This document shows positions 18,180 to 26,844 of a stretch of 56,658 nucleotides of DNA, one piece after another. How positions within the stretch are numbered: the stretch's first letter is position 1; every line of letters starts with the position of its first letter. Source of the DNA: Chloroflexi bacterium OLB14 (lineage in GTDB: Bacteria > Chloroflexota > Anaerolineae > Anaerolineales > Villigracilaceae); assembly GCA_001567105.1 (NCBI GenBank), contig LMZR01000030.1, positions 1-56,658 of the forward strand, written 5' to 3'. The notes beneath the pieces were generated by a model. The model saw only the letters and a program-made list of their open reading frames with translations, had not been told where the DNA came from and did no database searches. Both the position numbers and the translations under genes were made by a program.

Positions 18180-18584
18180 AGTAATCATTCCTTTTTCATC
18201 AATTTCAACTTCATCATCCGTTTTTATTTTTTCAAACTCATTTTTATTCACTGCAATTAATGGAATTGGCATTTTATATAATTCATCAGCCACAACTGAT
18301 GCCAATGCAAAGAAAAAATCAGTAGATGTGGTGATGATGGCTTTCGGCGCAGTCTTTGCTCGAATGGCTTCAAGTAAAACCGCCGTTGTGGTAGATGACC
18401 CGCGTGTAAACGGAATCACTAAAATTTTATCTTTTGCAATCATGCCCGAAAGTGGATGCCTTCTATCAATAATTTCACCTGTTTTCCAGTCATATCCACC
18501 CCAAAAAGAAAGTGGCTCGCTGGTAGCAAGTGCGATTCCATTTGCTGAGCCTTGTATAAATGATTTTCCTTGAATAGTAATCAT
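18162..18584 (-). CDS. Aconitase X small subunit (swivelling domain, DUF126)
   Basis: Forms a heterodimer with the large subunit encoded at 18664-19929. It carries the swivel-domain motif FTRGSSTTTAVLLEAI, whose Ser pair binds the substrate carboxylate or phosphate in this family. The N-terminal SANGIALATSEPLSFWGGYD is typical of AcnX. The length of 140 aa is normal. Studied two-subunit enzymes are archaeal phosphomevalonate dehydratases. Bacterial relatives are often cis-3-hydroxyproline dehydratases, so the reaction here is open. No proline-catabolic or mevalonate genes are in the window. Confidence 0.9.
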   Translation of the reverse strand: MITIQGKSFIQGSANGIALATSEPLSFWGGYDWKTGEIIDRRHPLSGMIAKDKILVIPFTRGSSTTTAVLLEAIRAKTAPKAIITTSTDFFFALASVVADELYKMPIPLIAVNKNEFEKIKTDDEVEIDEKGMITVTLKT

Positions 18585-18590
18585 TTTTAT

Positions 18591-18653
18591 AAACCCTAAA
18601 GGTCTCCTTTGCTGATTGATGATTTATGAAAATAAAAAAGACCTTTAGGGTTT
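18591..18653. repeat. inverted repeat with ACCCTAAAGGT core, copy 2
   Basis: AAACCCTAAAGGTCT and AGACCTTTAGGGTTT are perfect 15-bp arms separated by about 33 AT-rich bases, between the two aconitase X genes. Related to 14041-14076. Confidence 0.8.
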
Positions 18654-18663
18654 CGATTCATAA

Positions 18664-19929
18664 TTATTTCCACAAACTTTCATCTCTTATCACTTTACCC
18701 GCAACAGCAGACTCTACACAATCTTTCAAACTGCCAAATGTAATTTGTTTGCCTAACAAGCCAGGTGAATAATATGCAAACTTGGCTGAATTGGTCATCA
18801 GATATTTTATTTCTTTCGGTAACATCGGTGATGTGAGAATACAAGTATCCACTGTGAGTTGTGCGCCGAAGTTTTGTAAATCATCTGAAAAGCCTGCTTG
18901 TTTGGCGAGTTGAGTCATTGCCCGAGAAGATGTGACTAGAAACTTTACATTTTCATGTTTTCTTTTTCCTTTGACCAAAGGTGCAAGTTGTTTGAACTCT
19001 GCCAAAGAAAAATGCGGACTTCCTAAAACCACCAAATCTAAAGAGACTTCCGAAGTCTGATGCGTTAATTCCTTACGAGATTCTCGCAATACATCCATCG
19101 TCACTTCAATAATTTCTTGTGGTTGATTATTTTGAAATGCGGATTCAAAAGTCCCTGCTTCGGGTGTCACTCCGATAATATGAAACATCGCCACTGAGCC
19201 TGAGGATGCTCCCGCCGCCGCTAATGCTTTGAGTTGATCTTCGTTAGGGATATATTCTAAGCCTTGAATGACAGGGATTTTATCCAACGAAATTTTTCCC
19301 ATCAAATGCCCAAGTACAGGATAAAACTCATCGCTTTCTTGTAATGCCAGCGGAATATTTTTTAATCGCAATAAAATTTTCCCTGCCCGATTGTGTGTTA
19401 GATGCAATCCAATAGCAGGGGCGCGAGCAGTGATGGCGCAACAAATGTCAAATAAATCAGGGTATCTTTCTGTCCTTGCGCCAATGACAGAATTTGCAAA
19501 AGCAATAGCATTTGATTCTCCCCATGCAATTTGATCTCCAAATTTTGGTTTGTATTCTGTTTGATACGGCGCACACGTCCAAGTTGGAATTGTCCCCATG
19601 CTTTGATAAGCAATCATTTGTCTGTGTGCTTGCTTCGCCCATTCATTCGTCACAGCCCATTCTTGCCAGTGATGTTCATCTAAACCGCTGACGTTCAAAG
19701 TTGTTGGCACAGATACTTTGGCACCCAAACTTGCTAATTTTTCTGCAAATTCTAAACCTGCATCTCCGATATACACTGTACTATCAATATGTGCGCCGAC
19801 AATATCTAATAATTCGGTTGCACCTGAAACTTCTGCCATGCGCACGAGAATCTTCATCGCCATTTGCGTGGCAGGTCCGAAATCACCTTGAAGCATGGCT
19901 TGGTCTTTTGTAGTTAATGAAAGAGTCAT
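18664..19929 (-). CDS. Aconitase X catalytic (large) subunit (DUF521)
   Basis: Fe-S dehydratase subunit of 421 aa. The start MTLSLTTKDQAMLQGDFGPATQMAM matches the family N terminus (quoted in full here only as its first and last words matter: MTLSLT, GDFGPA). Likely Fe-S cluster cysteines are in TWTCAPYQTE, DICCAITARAP and VDTCILTSPM. It partners the swivel subunit downstream, with an inverted repeat between. Candidate reactions are mevalonate 5-phosphate dehydration or hydroxyproline dehydration. Neither can be chosen from the local context. The cluster would be a client of the SUF system. Confidence 0.9.
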   Translation of the reverse strand: MTLSLTTKDQAMLQGDFGPATQMAMKILVRMAEVSGATELLDIVGAHIDSTVYIGDAGLEFAEKLASLGAKVSVPTTLNVSGLDEHHWQEWAVTNEWAKQAHRQMIAYQSMGTIPTWTCAPYQTEYKPKFGDQIAWGESNAIAFANSVIGARTERYPDLFDICCAITARAPAIGLHLTHNRAGKILLRLKNIPLALQESDEFYPVLGHLMGKISLDKIPVIQGLEYIPNEDQLKALAAAGASSGSVAMFHIIGVTPEAGTFESAFQNNQPQEIIEVTMDVLRESRKELTHQTSEVSLDLVVLGSPHFSLAEFKQLAPLVKGKRKHENVKFLVTSSRAMTQLAKQAGFSDDLQNFGAQLTVDTCILTSPMLPKEIKYLMTNSAKFAYYSPGLLGKQITFGSLKDCVESAVAGKVIRDESLWK

Positions 19930-19984
19930 ATTGGGTTTTACTTTTTTGAATTTTTTTCAAAATTAAATAAACTATTTATCAATT

Positions 19985-20150
19985 GGCTGACCCCGTAGGG
20001 TCAAATGATTATAGAATTTAGGTTTGATGGCATTCAACCCCGAAGGGGTGTCATTGTTTTGTGATTTTTATTTCATCCCTACAGGATTTGTCTCCTACAC
20101 ATTATTTTCTATAATCCTACCATCCCTACGGGATTTTTTTTATTCGACAG
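19985..20150. repeat. composite palindromic repeat with CCCGTAGGG and CCCTACGGG ends
   Basis: The left end CCCCGTAGGGTCAAATGATT plus ATAGAA is answered at 20107-20140 by TTCTATAATCCTACCATCCC plus TACGGG. Inside is a smaller ACCCCGAAGGGGT hairpin and a third CCCTACAGGAT word. This is most of the 434-bp gap between aconitase X and sod. A partial copy (CATCCCTACAGGATTTT) lies near 42069. I see no gene here; a weak open frame at 20024-20374 crosses the repeats and looks spurious. Confidence 0.75.
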
Positions 20151-20216
20151 TGGCTGAAGTTAAAATAAAATTTCAATCAGCAGAACCAACTGTCCGTAAG
20201 AATGAAGCGGGTGAAT

Positions 20217-20245
20217 TTGTCAAGATGTATGTAACAAGGTACAAT
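20217..20245 (+). promoter_or_regulatory. predicted promoter of the sod gene
   Basis: TTGTCA (20217-20222) and TACAAT (20240-20245) with a 17-bp spacer. The start would be near 20252, so the dispersed repeat at 20260-20344 would form the mRNA leader. Confidence 0.6.
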
Positions 20246-20259
20246 CAAATTATATCTAA

Positions 20260-20344
20260 TTTAAACACGAAGGACACCAAGTACACGAAGGGGATTTTTA
20301 AAAGATTTTTCCTTTGTGACCATTGTGTCCTTTGTGTTAAAAAA
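20260..20344. repeat. dispersed imperfect inverted repeat (ACACGAAGGACAC family), copy 2
   Basis: AAACACGAAGGACACCAAG is answered by TTGTGTCCTTTGTGTT around ATTTTTAAAAGATTTTT. It lies in the predicted leader of sod, and its right arm ends about 20 bp before the start codon. Copy 1 lies between sufC and sufB. Confidence 0.75.
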
Positions 20345-20363
20345 ATTTTAAAGGAGAAATATC

Positions 20364-20969
20364 ATGGCTTTTGAACTACCAAAATTGGCTTATGCCTATG
20401 ATGCACTTGAACCTCATATTGATGCTCGCACAATGGAGATTCATCACACGAAACATCATCAGGCTTATATTACAAACTTAAATGGTGCAGTGGATAAAGC
20501 TCCAGAACTTGCAGGAAAATCTCTTGAACAAATGCTTGGTGATTTGAACGCAGTGCCTGAAGGTGTGCGCAATGTCATTCGCAATCATGGTGGAGGAACT
20601 GCAAATCATAACTTGTTTTGGGAAGTGATGGGACCAAATGCAGGTGGCGCACCAGAAGGTGATTTGGCTAAAGCAATTGATGCTTCGTTTACATCGTTTG
20701 ATAATTTCAAAACTGAATTTGCAACTGCTGCTTCAACACGCTTCGGCTCGGGTTGGGCTTGGTTGGTGAAAAAGGGCAGTGGCTTGGCTGTTATCTCCAC
20801 TGCGAATCAAGATTCACCATTGATGGATGGTTTGACTCCAATTCTCGGTTTAGATGTTTGGGAACATGCTTATTATTTGAATTATCAAAATCGCAGACCT
20901 GATTACATCACCGCTTTTTGGAATGTAGTTAATTGGGATGCAGTCGCCGAAAAGTTTGCTGGTAAATAA
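20364..20969 (+). CDS. sodA: Superoxide dismutase, Mn/Fe family (Mn-type residues)
   Basis: Converts superoxide to peroxide and oxygen. Metal ligands are H27, H82 (GTANHNLFW), D164 and H168 ([12 protein letters not shown]). Gly at position 77 and the C-terminal Gln of STANQDSP (Q149) are the pattern of Mn-preferring enzymes, although metal choice cannot be proven from sequence. The 201 aa lack a signal peptide, so it is cytoplasmic. AAAGGAGAAA precedes the ATG. A ferredoxin gene follows with its own ribosome site. Confidence 0.96.
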   Translation: MAFELPKLAYAYDALEPHIDARTMEIHHTKHHQAYITNLNGAVDKAPELAGKSLEQMLGDLNAVPEGVRNVIRNHGGGTANHNLFWEVMGPNAGGAPEGDLAKAIDASFTSFDNFKTEFATAASTRFGSGWAWLVKKGSGLAVISTANQDSPLMDGLTPILGLDVWEHAYYLNYQNRRPDYITAFWNVVNWDAVAEKFAGK

Positions 20970-21016
20970 ATAGTATAATTGTAAAAAATTTATACTACTT
21001 CTAAGGAGAAAACCTT

Positions 21017-21431
21017 ATGACTCATATCATTACCAGCTTGTGTTTGCGTGATCGCGGATGTATTGATGTTTGCCCTGTTGAATGTATGCTTCCTGGTCAA
21101 CCTGTCAATGAATATCCATGGATTTATATTGACCCCGATACTTGTATTGATTGCGGCGCTTGTGTGCCTGAGTGTCCATTCAATGCAATTTTCCCAGAAG
21201 ATGAAGTTCCATCTGCTTACACCGCAAAAGGAGGTGAATCAATTAGCAAAGTTGGGCTTACAGGTCACTGGGAAGGCACAAATCATCACGGCGGAAAAAA
21301 TTGTTTTAGATACCACACGCGTACTCGAAGCAGGTGAAGTTGTGGACTTAACTGCCGATATCCAACCTAATTATGATTTCTTCAAAACAGGTCCAGGCTA
21401 CAAAGCCAAAGATATTGATGACGGAATGTAA
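21017..21431 (+). CDS. 7Fe/8Fe-type ferredoxin (frame break)
   Basis: Small electron carrier with two cluster motifs: C9, C15, C19 and C23 (CLRDRGCIDVCPVEC), and a canonical CxxCxxCxxxCP at C43, C46, C49 and C53 (CIDCGACVPECP). The unbroken frame ends at 21337 with a basic, implausible tail. Removing one A from the A6 run at 21295-21300 continues as KIVLDTTRVLEAGEVVDL and ends at 21431, giving 137 aa. This C-terminal extension is seen in related ferredoxins. AAGGAGAAAAC precedes the ATG. A terminator follows. Confidence 0.9.
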
Positions 21432-21493
21432 GAGAACGATTAGTCTTAGGTTGATGGATTCAGCCAAAGATTTCATTTCCTAATTTGTTTAAC

Positions 21494-21539
21494 AAAAAAG
21501 TCGGCTAGTTATAACTGGTCGGCTTTTTTGTATATTCTA
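21494..21539 (+). terminator. intrinsic terminator after the ferredoxin gene
   Basis: AAAAAAGTCGGCTAGT and ACTGGTCGGCTTTTTT pair with G-U wobbles around TATA, ending in a T run. It lies between convergent genes. Confidence 0.85.
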
Positions 21540-21552
21540 TACTCTGTGAAGT

Positions 21553-23949
21553 TTATTCACTTAATAAACTATCTCCAATAAATTGAGACAATGGAATATT
21601 ATTTTCTTCTAGCGCAATCACTAATGCTAAGGGTACGCCTTTCCAGTCAGGCAGAGTTCCCCCGATAAACCAAGTCACTACGGTTTTATCAACACTGGCT
21701 TGGCTAACATGACTCCAATATGCTTTTCCATTTTTGAGGAAAGATAAAACCGCTTCGTTATTTTCTTCTGCTTGGTTAATGGACTTCGACTCGCTCAATG
21801 CTGGAATTACTATCCAACCTTGTTCTAATGTGTTGATTGCTGTGGCTATTCTGGCGGAGGGCATATTGCCATTATTGCTCAACGAGGCAACAAGCAAACT
21901 TACTTGCAGTGGGCTTAAACGAGTTTTTCCTTCATCTGTACTAGCAGGCATATTGATAGTAGGAGTTTGATATAAACCAATTTGATTATAAAAACTTTGT
22001 AGTTCCGCTACTGATGGTACTTTATCTCCAAACTTAGCCAGGGTGAGAGGTAACAAAATATCACCAAAAGGATATAAACCCTGTGTAGCTCGATTTAATA
22101 AGGGGGCATTTTCATCATTAGAAAGTTTTTCGCCTTCTGTATCTAAGTTATTAGGATCATAACTTGGGTGAGATGCCATTACTAAGATTTCACCTGTTTC
22201 TGCATTCATCAATATAATGGCACCATGATGCGCACCTAGCAAATTATCTGCTTTTGCTTGTAAAGATAAATCAATACTCAAACGCACATCTAAACCTGCT
22301 GGGGGAGTACCGTAGAGTAATTGATCCCATAAGATTAAACTAGATGGATTACCCTGTAAGCCGCGCAAATAGCTATCAAGGCTAAACTCCAGCCCTGCCT
22401 GCCCGTATACGGGATGCGTGTAGCCAGTTACAGAGGCAAGCGCTGGATATAAATATTTACGAACATAAACATCATCTATTTTTTCTGTGATGTTAATTGA
22501 TTTGTTATTAACATCTACAATTTCGCCTCGTGGGACGAATCGATCTGCTATAGCTCGCCGAGGGTTATCGGTGCGCGTTAATAAATCGGGGCCACGGATA
22601 ACACTCCAGTAGGCTGTTATCAAAGCACATGAGATAAGCCCTAGTGCTAGTGTGCCCGTTAATAGTGTATAAGGTTGAGGGTTTTCCAGTGTAGCAGGCT
22701 CATCATCTTCTATGTTGCTAATATTTAATAATAGAAATAATGCGATGAACGAAGTTAATAAAGATGAGCCACCATACGAAACGAACGGTAGTGTGACGCC
22801 TGTAAGAGGCAACAAGCGAATATTGCCGCCAATAATTAATATGCTCTGAATTCCTAAATATGCTACGATGCCTGCGGCTAAATAGCGTCGAAATTTGTCA
22901 GGTGCTTTGAGGGAAGCCATCATGCCACGAGCTAGGATTAACCAGATGAGCAGAATCAAGCACAGGCTCCCGATAAGACCCGTTTCTTCAGTGATGGCAG
23001 AGAAAATAAAATCGGAAATAGAAACAGGGACAAGCAAAGGGCTTCCGATTCCTAACCCTCTACCTATTGTGCCGCCATTTGCAACTGCTAAGAGCGATTG
23101 AATGATTTGGTATGAATTGCCAGTGGGATCTTCCCACGGATTTAGCCAGCCAATAACACGTATTTGTACAATGCTTATGAAGAAGTATCCAATTAGAAGC
23201 GCTGTGAATAATGCTAAGACAGATGCGATTAAAATTCGCCTTTTGCCTGTTGCAATGTAAATAAAAATTGTGAAAATCAGAATAAAAATAGAAGCCGTGC
23301 CTAAATCACGTTGGACGATTAATAACAACAAAGCCATGCCTGTGACAAATAGTGTTGGAATTAATAATGGTGAAGAGAATAAATCTATATTAGCGCGATC
23401 TGCTAAATAGGCTGAGAGGTAAATAACAAACAGGATTTTTAATGGTTCTGATGGTTGAAAATAGATATTGTTTGAAACACCTAACCATAAACGCGGACCA
23501 AACCCCAGTGGATTTGTACCAAAAATTAAAGTAAGGGCTGTGATGATTGCTCCACTGGTTAGAAAAACATATTTGTATTTTCGCAGAAAAGATAAGTTAG
23601 GTAAAAATTGAATTGTAAAAATAAAGGCACACATGCTTACAGTAAACCATATGGTTTGCCGCATACCGAAATATGAATCTAAGCGCCAAATAGTAAGAAG
23701 CCCCCATCCACTAAGTAATGCAGCGGCGGGGAAAATATAAGCATCTGCTTCGGAATATTTTTTTTGAATTACTTTATTGGCTATAAACACCAAAATTACC
23801 CAAGTAAAAAAGCCTAACCAATGTGAAAGGCGGTAATCAACATTCCATGTGCGTTCACGCACAGCTGGCGATAAGGTTAAGATGATAGATTGAATAAAAA
23901 GAAAAAATCCCGCATACTGCAGTAGGCGATTTTGTGTATGATGATTCAT
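21553..23949 (-). CDS. FtsW/RodA-type glycosyltransferase fused to a degenerate penicillin-binding domain
   Basis: SEDS family peptidoglycan polymerase in the membrane. Residues 1-410 carry about ten membrane spans and the SEDS motifs: WLNPWEDPTGNSYQ with the catalytic-type Asp (D274), GRGLGIGSP, and LPFVSYGGSSL. After another span (about 430-450) comes a PBP-like region to residue 798, with RGEIVDVNN, GQAGLEFSLDSYLRG and GAIILMNAETGEILVMASHP. The expected catalytic SxxK in the context PPGSTFK is replaced by LYPFGDILLP (about 625-634). No SxN or KTG box is evident. I infer an active polymerase with a non-catalytic transpeptidase-like partner in one chain. The gene is monocistronic or heads the dinG group's downstream end. 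Confidence 0.9.
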   Translation of the reverse strand: MNHHTQNRLLQYAGFFLFIQSIILTLSPAVRERTWNVDYRLSHWLGFFTWVILVFIANKVIQKKYSEADAYIFPAAALLSGWGLLTIWRLDSYFGMRQTIWFTVSMCAFIFTIQFLPNLSFLRKYKYVFLTSGAIITALTLIFGTNPLGFGPRLWLGVSNNIYFQPSEPLKILFVIYLSAYLADRANIDLFSSPLLIPTLFVTGMALLLLIVQRDLGTASIFILIFTIFIYIATGKRRILIASVLALFTALLIGYFFISIVQIRVIGWLNPWEDPTGNSYQIIQSLLAVANGGTIGRGLGIGSPLLVPVSISDFIFSAITEETGLIGSLCLILLIWLILARGMMASLKAPDKFRRYLAAGIVAYLGIQSILIIGGNIRLLPLTGVTLPFVSYGGSSLLTSFIALFLLLNISNIEDDEPATLENPQPYTLLTGTLALGLISCALITAYWSVIRGPDLLTRTDNPRRAIADRFVPRGEIVDVNNKSINITEKIDDVYVRKYLYPALASVTGYTHPVYGQAGLEFSLDSYLRGLQGNPSSLILWDQLLYGTPPAGLDVRLSIDLSLQAKADNLLGAHHGAIILMNAETGEILVMASHPSYDPNNLDTEGEKLSNDENAPLLNRATQGLYPFGDILLPLTLAKFGDKVPSVAELQSFYNQIGLYQTPTINMPASTDEGKTRLSPLQVSLLVASLSNNGNMPSARIATAINTLEQGWIVIPALSESKSINQAEENNEAVLSFLKNGKAYWSHVSQASVDKTVVTWFIGGTLPDWKGVPLALVIALEENNIPLSQFIGDSLLSE

Positions 23950-24024
23950 GTGGTAATTATAGTGTAATTAGAAAGTAGAGATTACAGCAAGATGATAAAA
24001 GGCGCACTTTAAAAATATATGAGA

Positions 24025-26823
24025 TTACACACCCAACCAATCGCCAGCCATTTTAGCTAAGTTGCTGACTGAGTTTTGCCGTGCTGTACAAGGCGGTAAT
24101 GATTCTAAGAACATTCTGCCATATTGTTTGGTTAGTACACGCCGATCTAAAATAGCTACCACGCCTCTATCTGAAGCAGTACGAATTAAACGCCCAAAAC
24201 CTTGCCTAAATTTTAGGATTGCTTCGGGTAAATAATATTCATGGAAAGAATCTTCGTATAGTTCAGAACGTGCCGCAATGATAGGGTCTGATGGAACTTC
24301 AAAAGGCAATTTTGTAATCACCACTACTGACAGTGCATCACCTGGCACATCTACACCTTCCCAAAATGAGCGCGTGCCAAGTAGAACTGCTCGCTCTGTT
24401 GTTTTGAAAGATTCTAACAAGGCACTGGCTGATGTGCCTTCGCTCTGTTCGTAAACAAAAATATCTTCGCGGGCTAAAGTACCTGTAATTGCTTGAGATG
24501 TTTTCTTTAATGCTGAGTAGGATGTAAATAAAACTAACATTCTGCCACCCGTGGCTTTGGCGGTAGCAATTATTGCTTTATCTAACGTTTGCTGGTAGTT
24601 AAATGAATTTGGCTCAGGCATATCATTAGCTACATATAGCAAAGTTGATGATTCATAATCAAAAGGCGAGCCAAGCGCTAGCACGTCCACTTCTTGCGCA
24701 TCTAAAGTGTTGCGAACATAATTGAATTCACCATGTGTAGTTAAAGTTGCCGAAGCTAATATAGCACTGGTTTTTTCGTACCATAAATGCTTTTGCATCA
24801 ACGGACCCACTCGTAGGGGGGCGGCGTTTAGAGATAGCCTTTCACCGCGTGGATTTAACTCAATCCAATAAATTAGTTCATTTGATGGTTTGTGCATTAA
24901 GCCTGAAGCGGCGGCTTCAGATTCAGTCATGCGCCGAATCAAGGTGCTTAAATTACCCATCACATCTTCTAAATTATCATGTCCTTCGCTGTATAGATCT
25001 GCTAAGGCTTTATAAATTTCATCTAATGTTTTGATTAGATGTATTAATGTTTCGCTAATTTGCCCCCATTGCATCTCCAAATCATCCCAGCCTGCTAGCG
25101 TGCGAGCGGCAGGTGTAATACGCATTTGCCATGAATAATTACTTTGTGGTTGTCCCTGCCTTTGTGTGGCGATGAATTCATTCAGATAACTAAAAAATTG
25201 TTTCGCTAATTGTTCAACTCGAAATGCTTGATCTGTGGCTCGTTTTGCTTTTTGTTGTAGCAAAGCAAAATCAGATGGGCGTAAGGCATTATGACTTTCG
25301 GTTAACATTTTTCCTAATACGCCAGCAGATGAACCACCTAATTCTTTTAACATCCTCTCCAAGTCATGTTGCGTTAAACGGAACGATAAGGCATTTGTTA
25401 CTGCATTCTCCATGTGGTGAGCTTCATCTACAATCACATAATCATATTCAGGTAACACTTTACTGCCTGTTGAGACATCAGATAATAAAAGTGCGTGATT
25501 AACAATTAACAAGTGAGATGCTTGAGCGGCTTGTTTTGCTCGTTGAAATGGACACACGCCTCTCATCCTACTCATACATGTTTCTGTTGTACAGTTATCG
25601 TCTTCGGCTGACAGTTTGGACCAGATCTCACGTTCAATGGGTCCATTTAGATTTAGGTCGTTTCTGTCGCCGCTGGTATTTTCTAATTGCCAAACGATGA
25701 TTTTTGCTAACACACGCATTTCATTGGCGTTGCTTGGTTTGCTTTTGCGTAAAAGTTCTAACCTGCGCGGGCATAGATAATTAACTCGTCCTTTCATTAC
25801 TGCGGCACGCACATTCAAATTTAACGCGGCTTGTAAATCAGGAATATCTTTTTTGATTAGTTGATCTTGTAAGTTGATAGTATTAGTGGAAATAAGAACA
25901 CGGGTATTATTTTGCACTGCAAACAAAGCGGCAGGCACAAGATAAGCAAACGATTTCCCAACGCCTGTGCCTGCTTCAACCATTAAATGTCCACCATGCG
26001 ATAAAGCGTTGGATACTGCTTTTAACATTTCTACTTGCTCGGCTCGATGTTCGTACGCTTCAAAATATTGTGAGAACTGTCCGCCATATTCTAAAATTGA
26101 GGCGACTTCTTCGGGGTTTAGGGGAGTTGGCTCATCGGTGCGCTGTATGGGCTTAGCTTCAGTTTGAGGTGCAGAATCAAATATCGGCTTAGGTGAGGAG
26201 GCGCGAGTTTCTTTTTTCGGTTTAATGCCTTGCTTTACCACATTGTATAGGGTTTGTTCAAAGACCCAACCTGAATCCCAATCTACAAAATTTCCTAGCT
26301 CAACAATTTCTTGCAAGGTTTCTAGTGGAAGTTCATGAGCAATATCAAGTAAGCGTGTGTAAACGGCTTGGGTAACACGCGCATCGTCTAGCGCGCGATG
26401 GGTGGCGGGGAGGAGAATGGAGAGTTGTTTGCCAAGCGCGCCGAGATTGTAACGTGCGGCAGAAGGTAGCAATACAGATGCAAGTTCGTAGGTGTCTAGT
26501 GTTTGTTGGTATTCGAATAAGCCTGCTTTGCGTAAGAATTTAATGTCAAAACTTACATTGTGACCTAGTATGGGGGCATCGCCAACAAATGCAATTAATT
26601 CATTGGCAATATCGCGCAGGCGAGGTGCTTGGCGAACCATGGCATCATCAATGTTGGTTAGGCTTGTTATAAATTCGGGGATGTGTTTGCCTGGGTTGAT
26701 GAGGGTGTTAAATTCATCTTCAATTCGTTTGCCGTTAAATTTTACCGCGGCAATTTCTATGATGGCTTCACGGTTTTCATCTAACCCAGTGGTTTCAATA
26801 TCTAATGAGACGATGGTGGTCAT
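24025..26823 (-). CDS. dinG: DinG-type helicase with N-terminal DnaQ-like exonuclease
   Basis: Two-part DNA enzyme for repair of unusual DNA structures. Residues 1-170 form a DEDDh exonuclease (DIETTGLD with D8/E10, GHNVSFD, and HRALDD with H142/D147). The XPD/DinG superfamily 2 helicase follows: Walker A AGTGVGKS (K290), DEAH near residue 465 (VDEAHHMENA), ASATLTT, and the C-terminal FRQGFGRLIRT. Cysteines 351, 411, 416 and 424 are spaced like the Fe-S cluster of XPD/DinG helicases. Residues 205-220 of the linker are encoded by a dispersed repeat. The 932 aa are typical of exonuclease-fused DinG. Confidence 0.94.
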   Translation of the reverse strand: MTTIVSLDIETTGLDENREAIIEIAAVKFNGKRIEDEFNTLINPGKHIPEFITSLTNIDDAMVRQAPRLRDIANELIAFVGDAPILGHNVSFDIKFLRKAGLFEYQQTLDTYELASVLLPSAARYNLGALGKQLSILLPATHRALDDARVTQAVYTRLLDIAHELPLETLQEIVELGNFVDWDSGWVFEQTLYNVVKQGIKPKKETRASSPKPIFDSAPQTEAKPIQRTDEPTPLNPEEVASILEYGGQFSQYFEAYEHRAEQVEMLKAVSNALSHGGHLMVEAGTGVGKSFAYLVPAALFAVQNNTRVLISTNTINLQDQLIKKDIPDLQAALNLNVRAAVMKGRVNYLCPRRLELLRKSKPSNANEMRVLAKIIVWQLENTSGDRNDLNLNGPIEREIWSKLSAEDDNCTTETCMSRMRGVCPFQRAKQAAQASHLLIVNHALLLSDVSTGSKVLPEYDYVIVDEAHHMENAVTNALSFRLTQHDLERMLKELGGSSAGVLGKMLTESHNALRPSDFALLQQKAKRATDQAFRVEQLAKQFFSYLNEFIATQRQGQPQSNYSWQMRITPAARTLAGWDDLEMQWGQISETLIHLIKTLDEIYKALADLYSEGHDNLEDVMGNLSTLIRRMTESEAAASGLMHKPSNELIYWIELNPRGERLSLNAAPLRVGPLMQKHLWYEKTSAILASATLTTHGEFNYVRNTLDAQEVDVLALGSPFDYESSTLLYVANDMPEPNSFNYQQTLDKAIIATAKATGGRMLVLFTSYSALKKTSQAITGTLAREDIFVYEQSEGTSASALLESFKTTERAVLLGTRSFWEGVDVPGDALSVVVITKLPFEVPSDPIIAARSELYEDSFHEYYLPEAILKFRQGFGRLIRTASDRGVVAILDRRVLTKQYGRMFLESLPPCTARQNSVSNLAKMAGDWLGV
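26168..26208 (+). repeat. dispersed ~40-bp element, copy B inside dinG
   Basis: Shares GGTGCAGAATCAA, TCGG and GAGGCGCGAGT with the intergenic copy at 6008-6046. Here it is read in frame on the minus strand as RASSPKPIFDSAP, in the unstructured linker between the exonuclease and helicase domains. Confidence 0.72.
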
Positions 26824-26844
26824 ATTAGAACAAGTGTACCATAT

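Noticed and set aside
20024..20374. Open frame of 116 codons upstream of sod
   Set aside because: It crosses two different dispersed repeats and the sod promoter, has no ribosome site, and overlaps the sod start. Its peptide has no protein-like domain.
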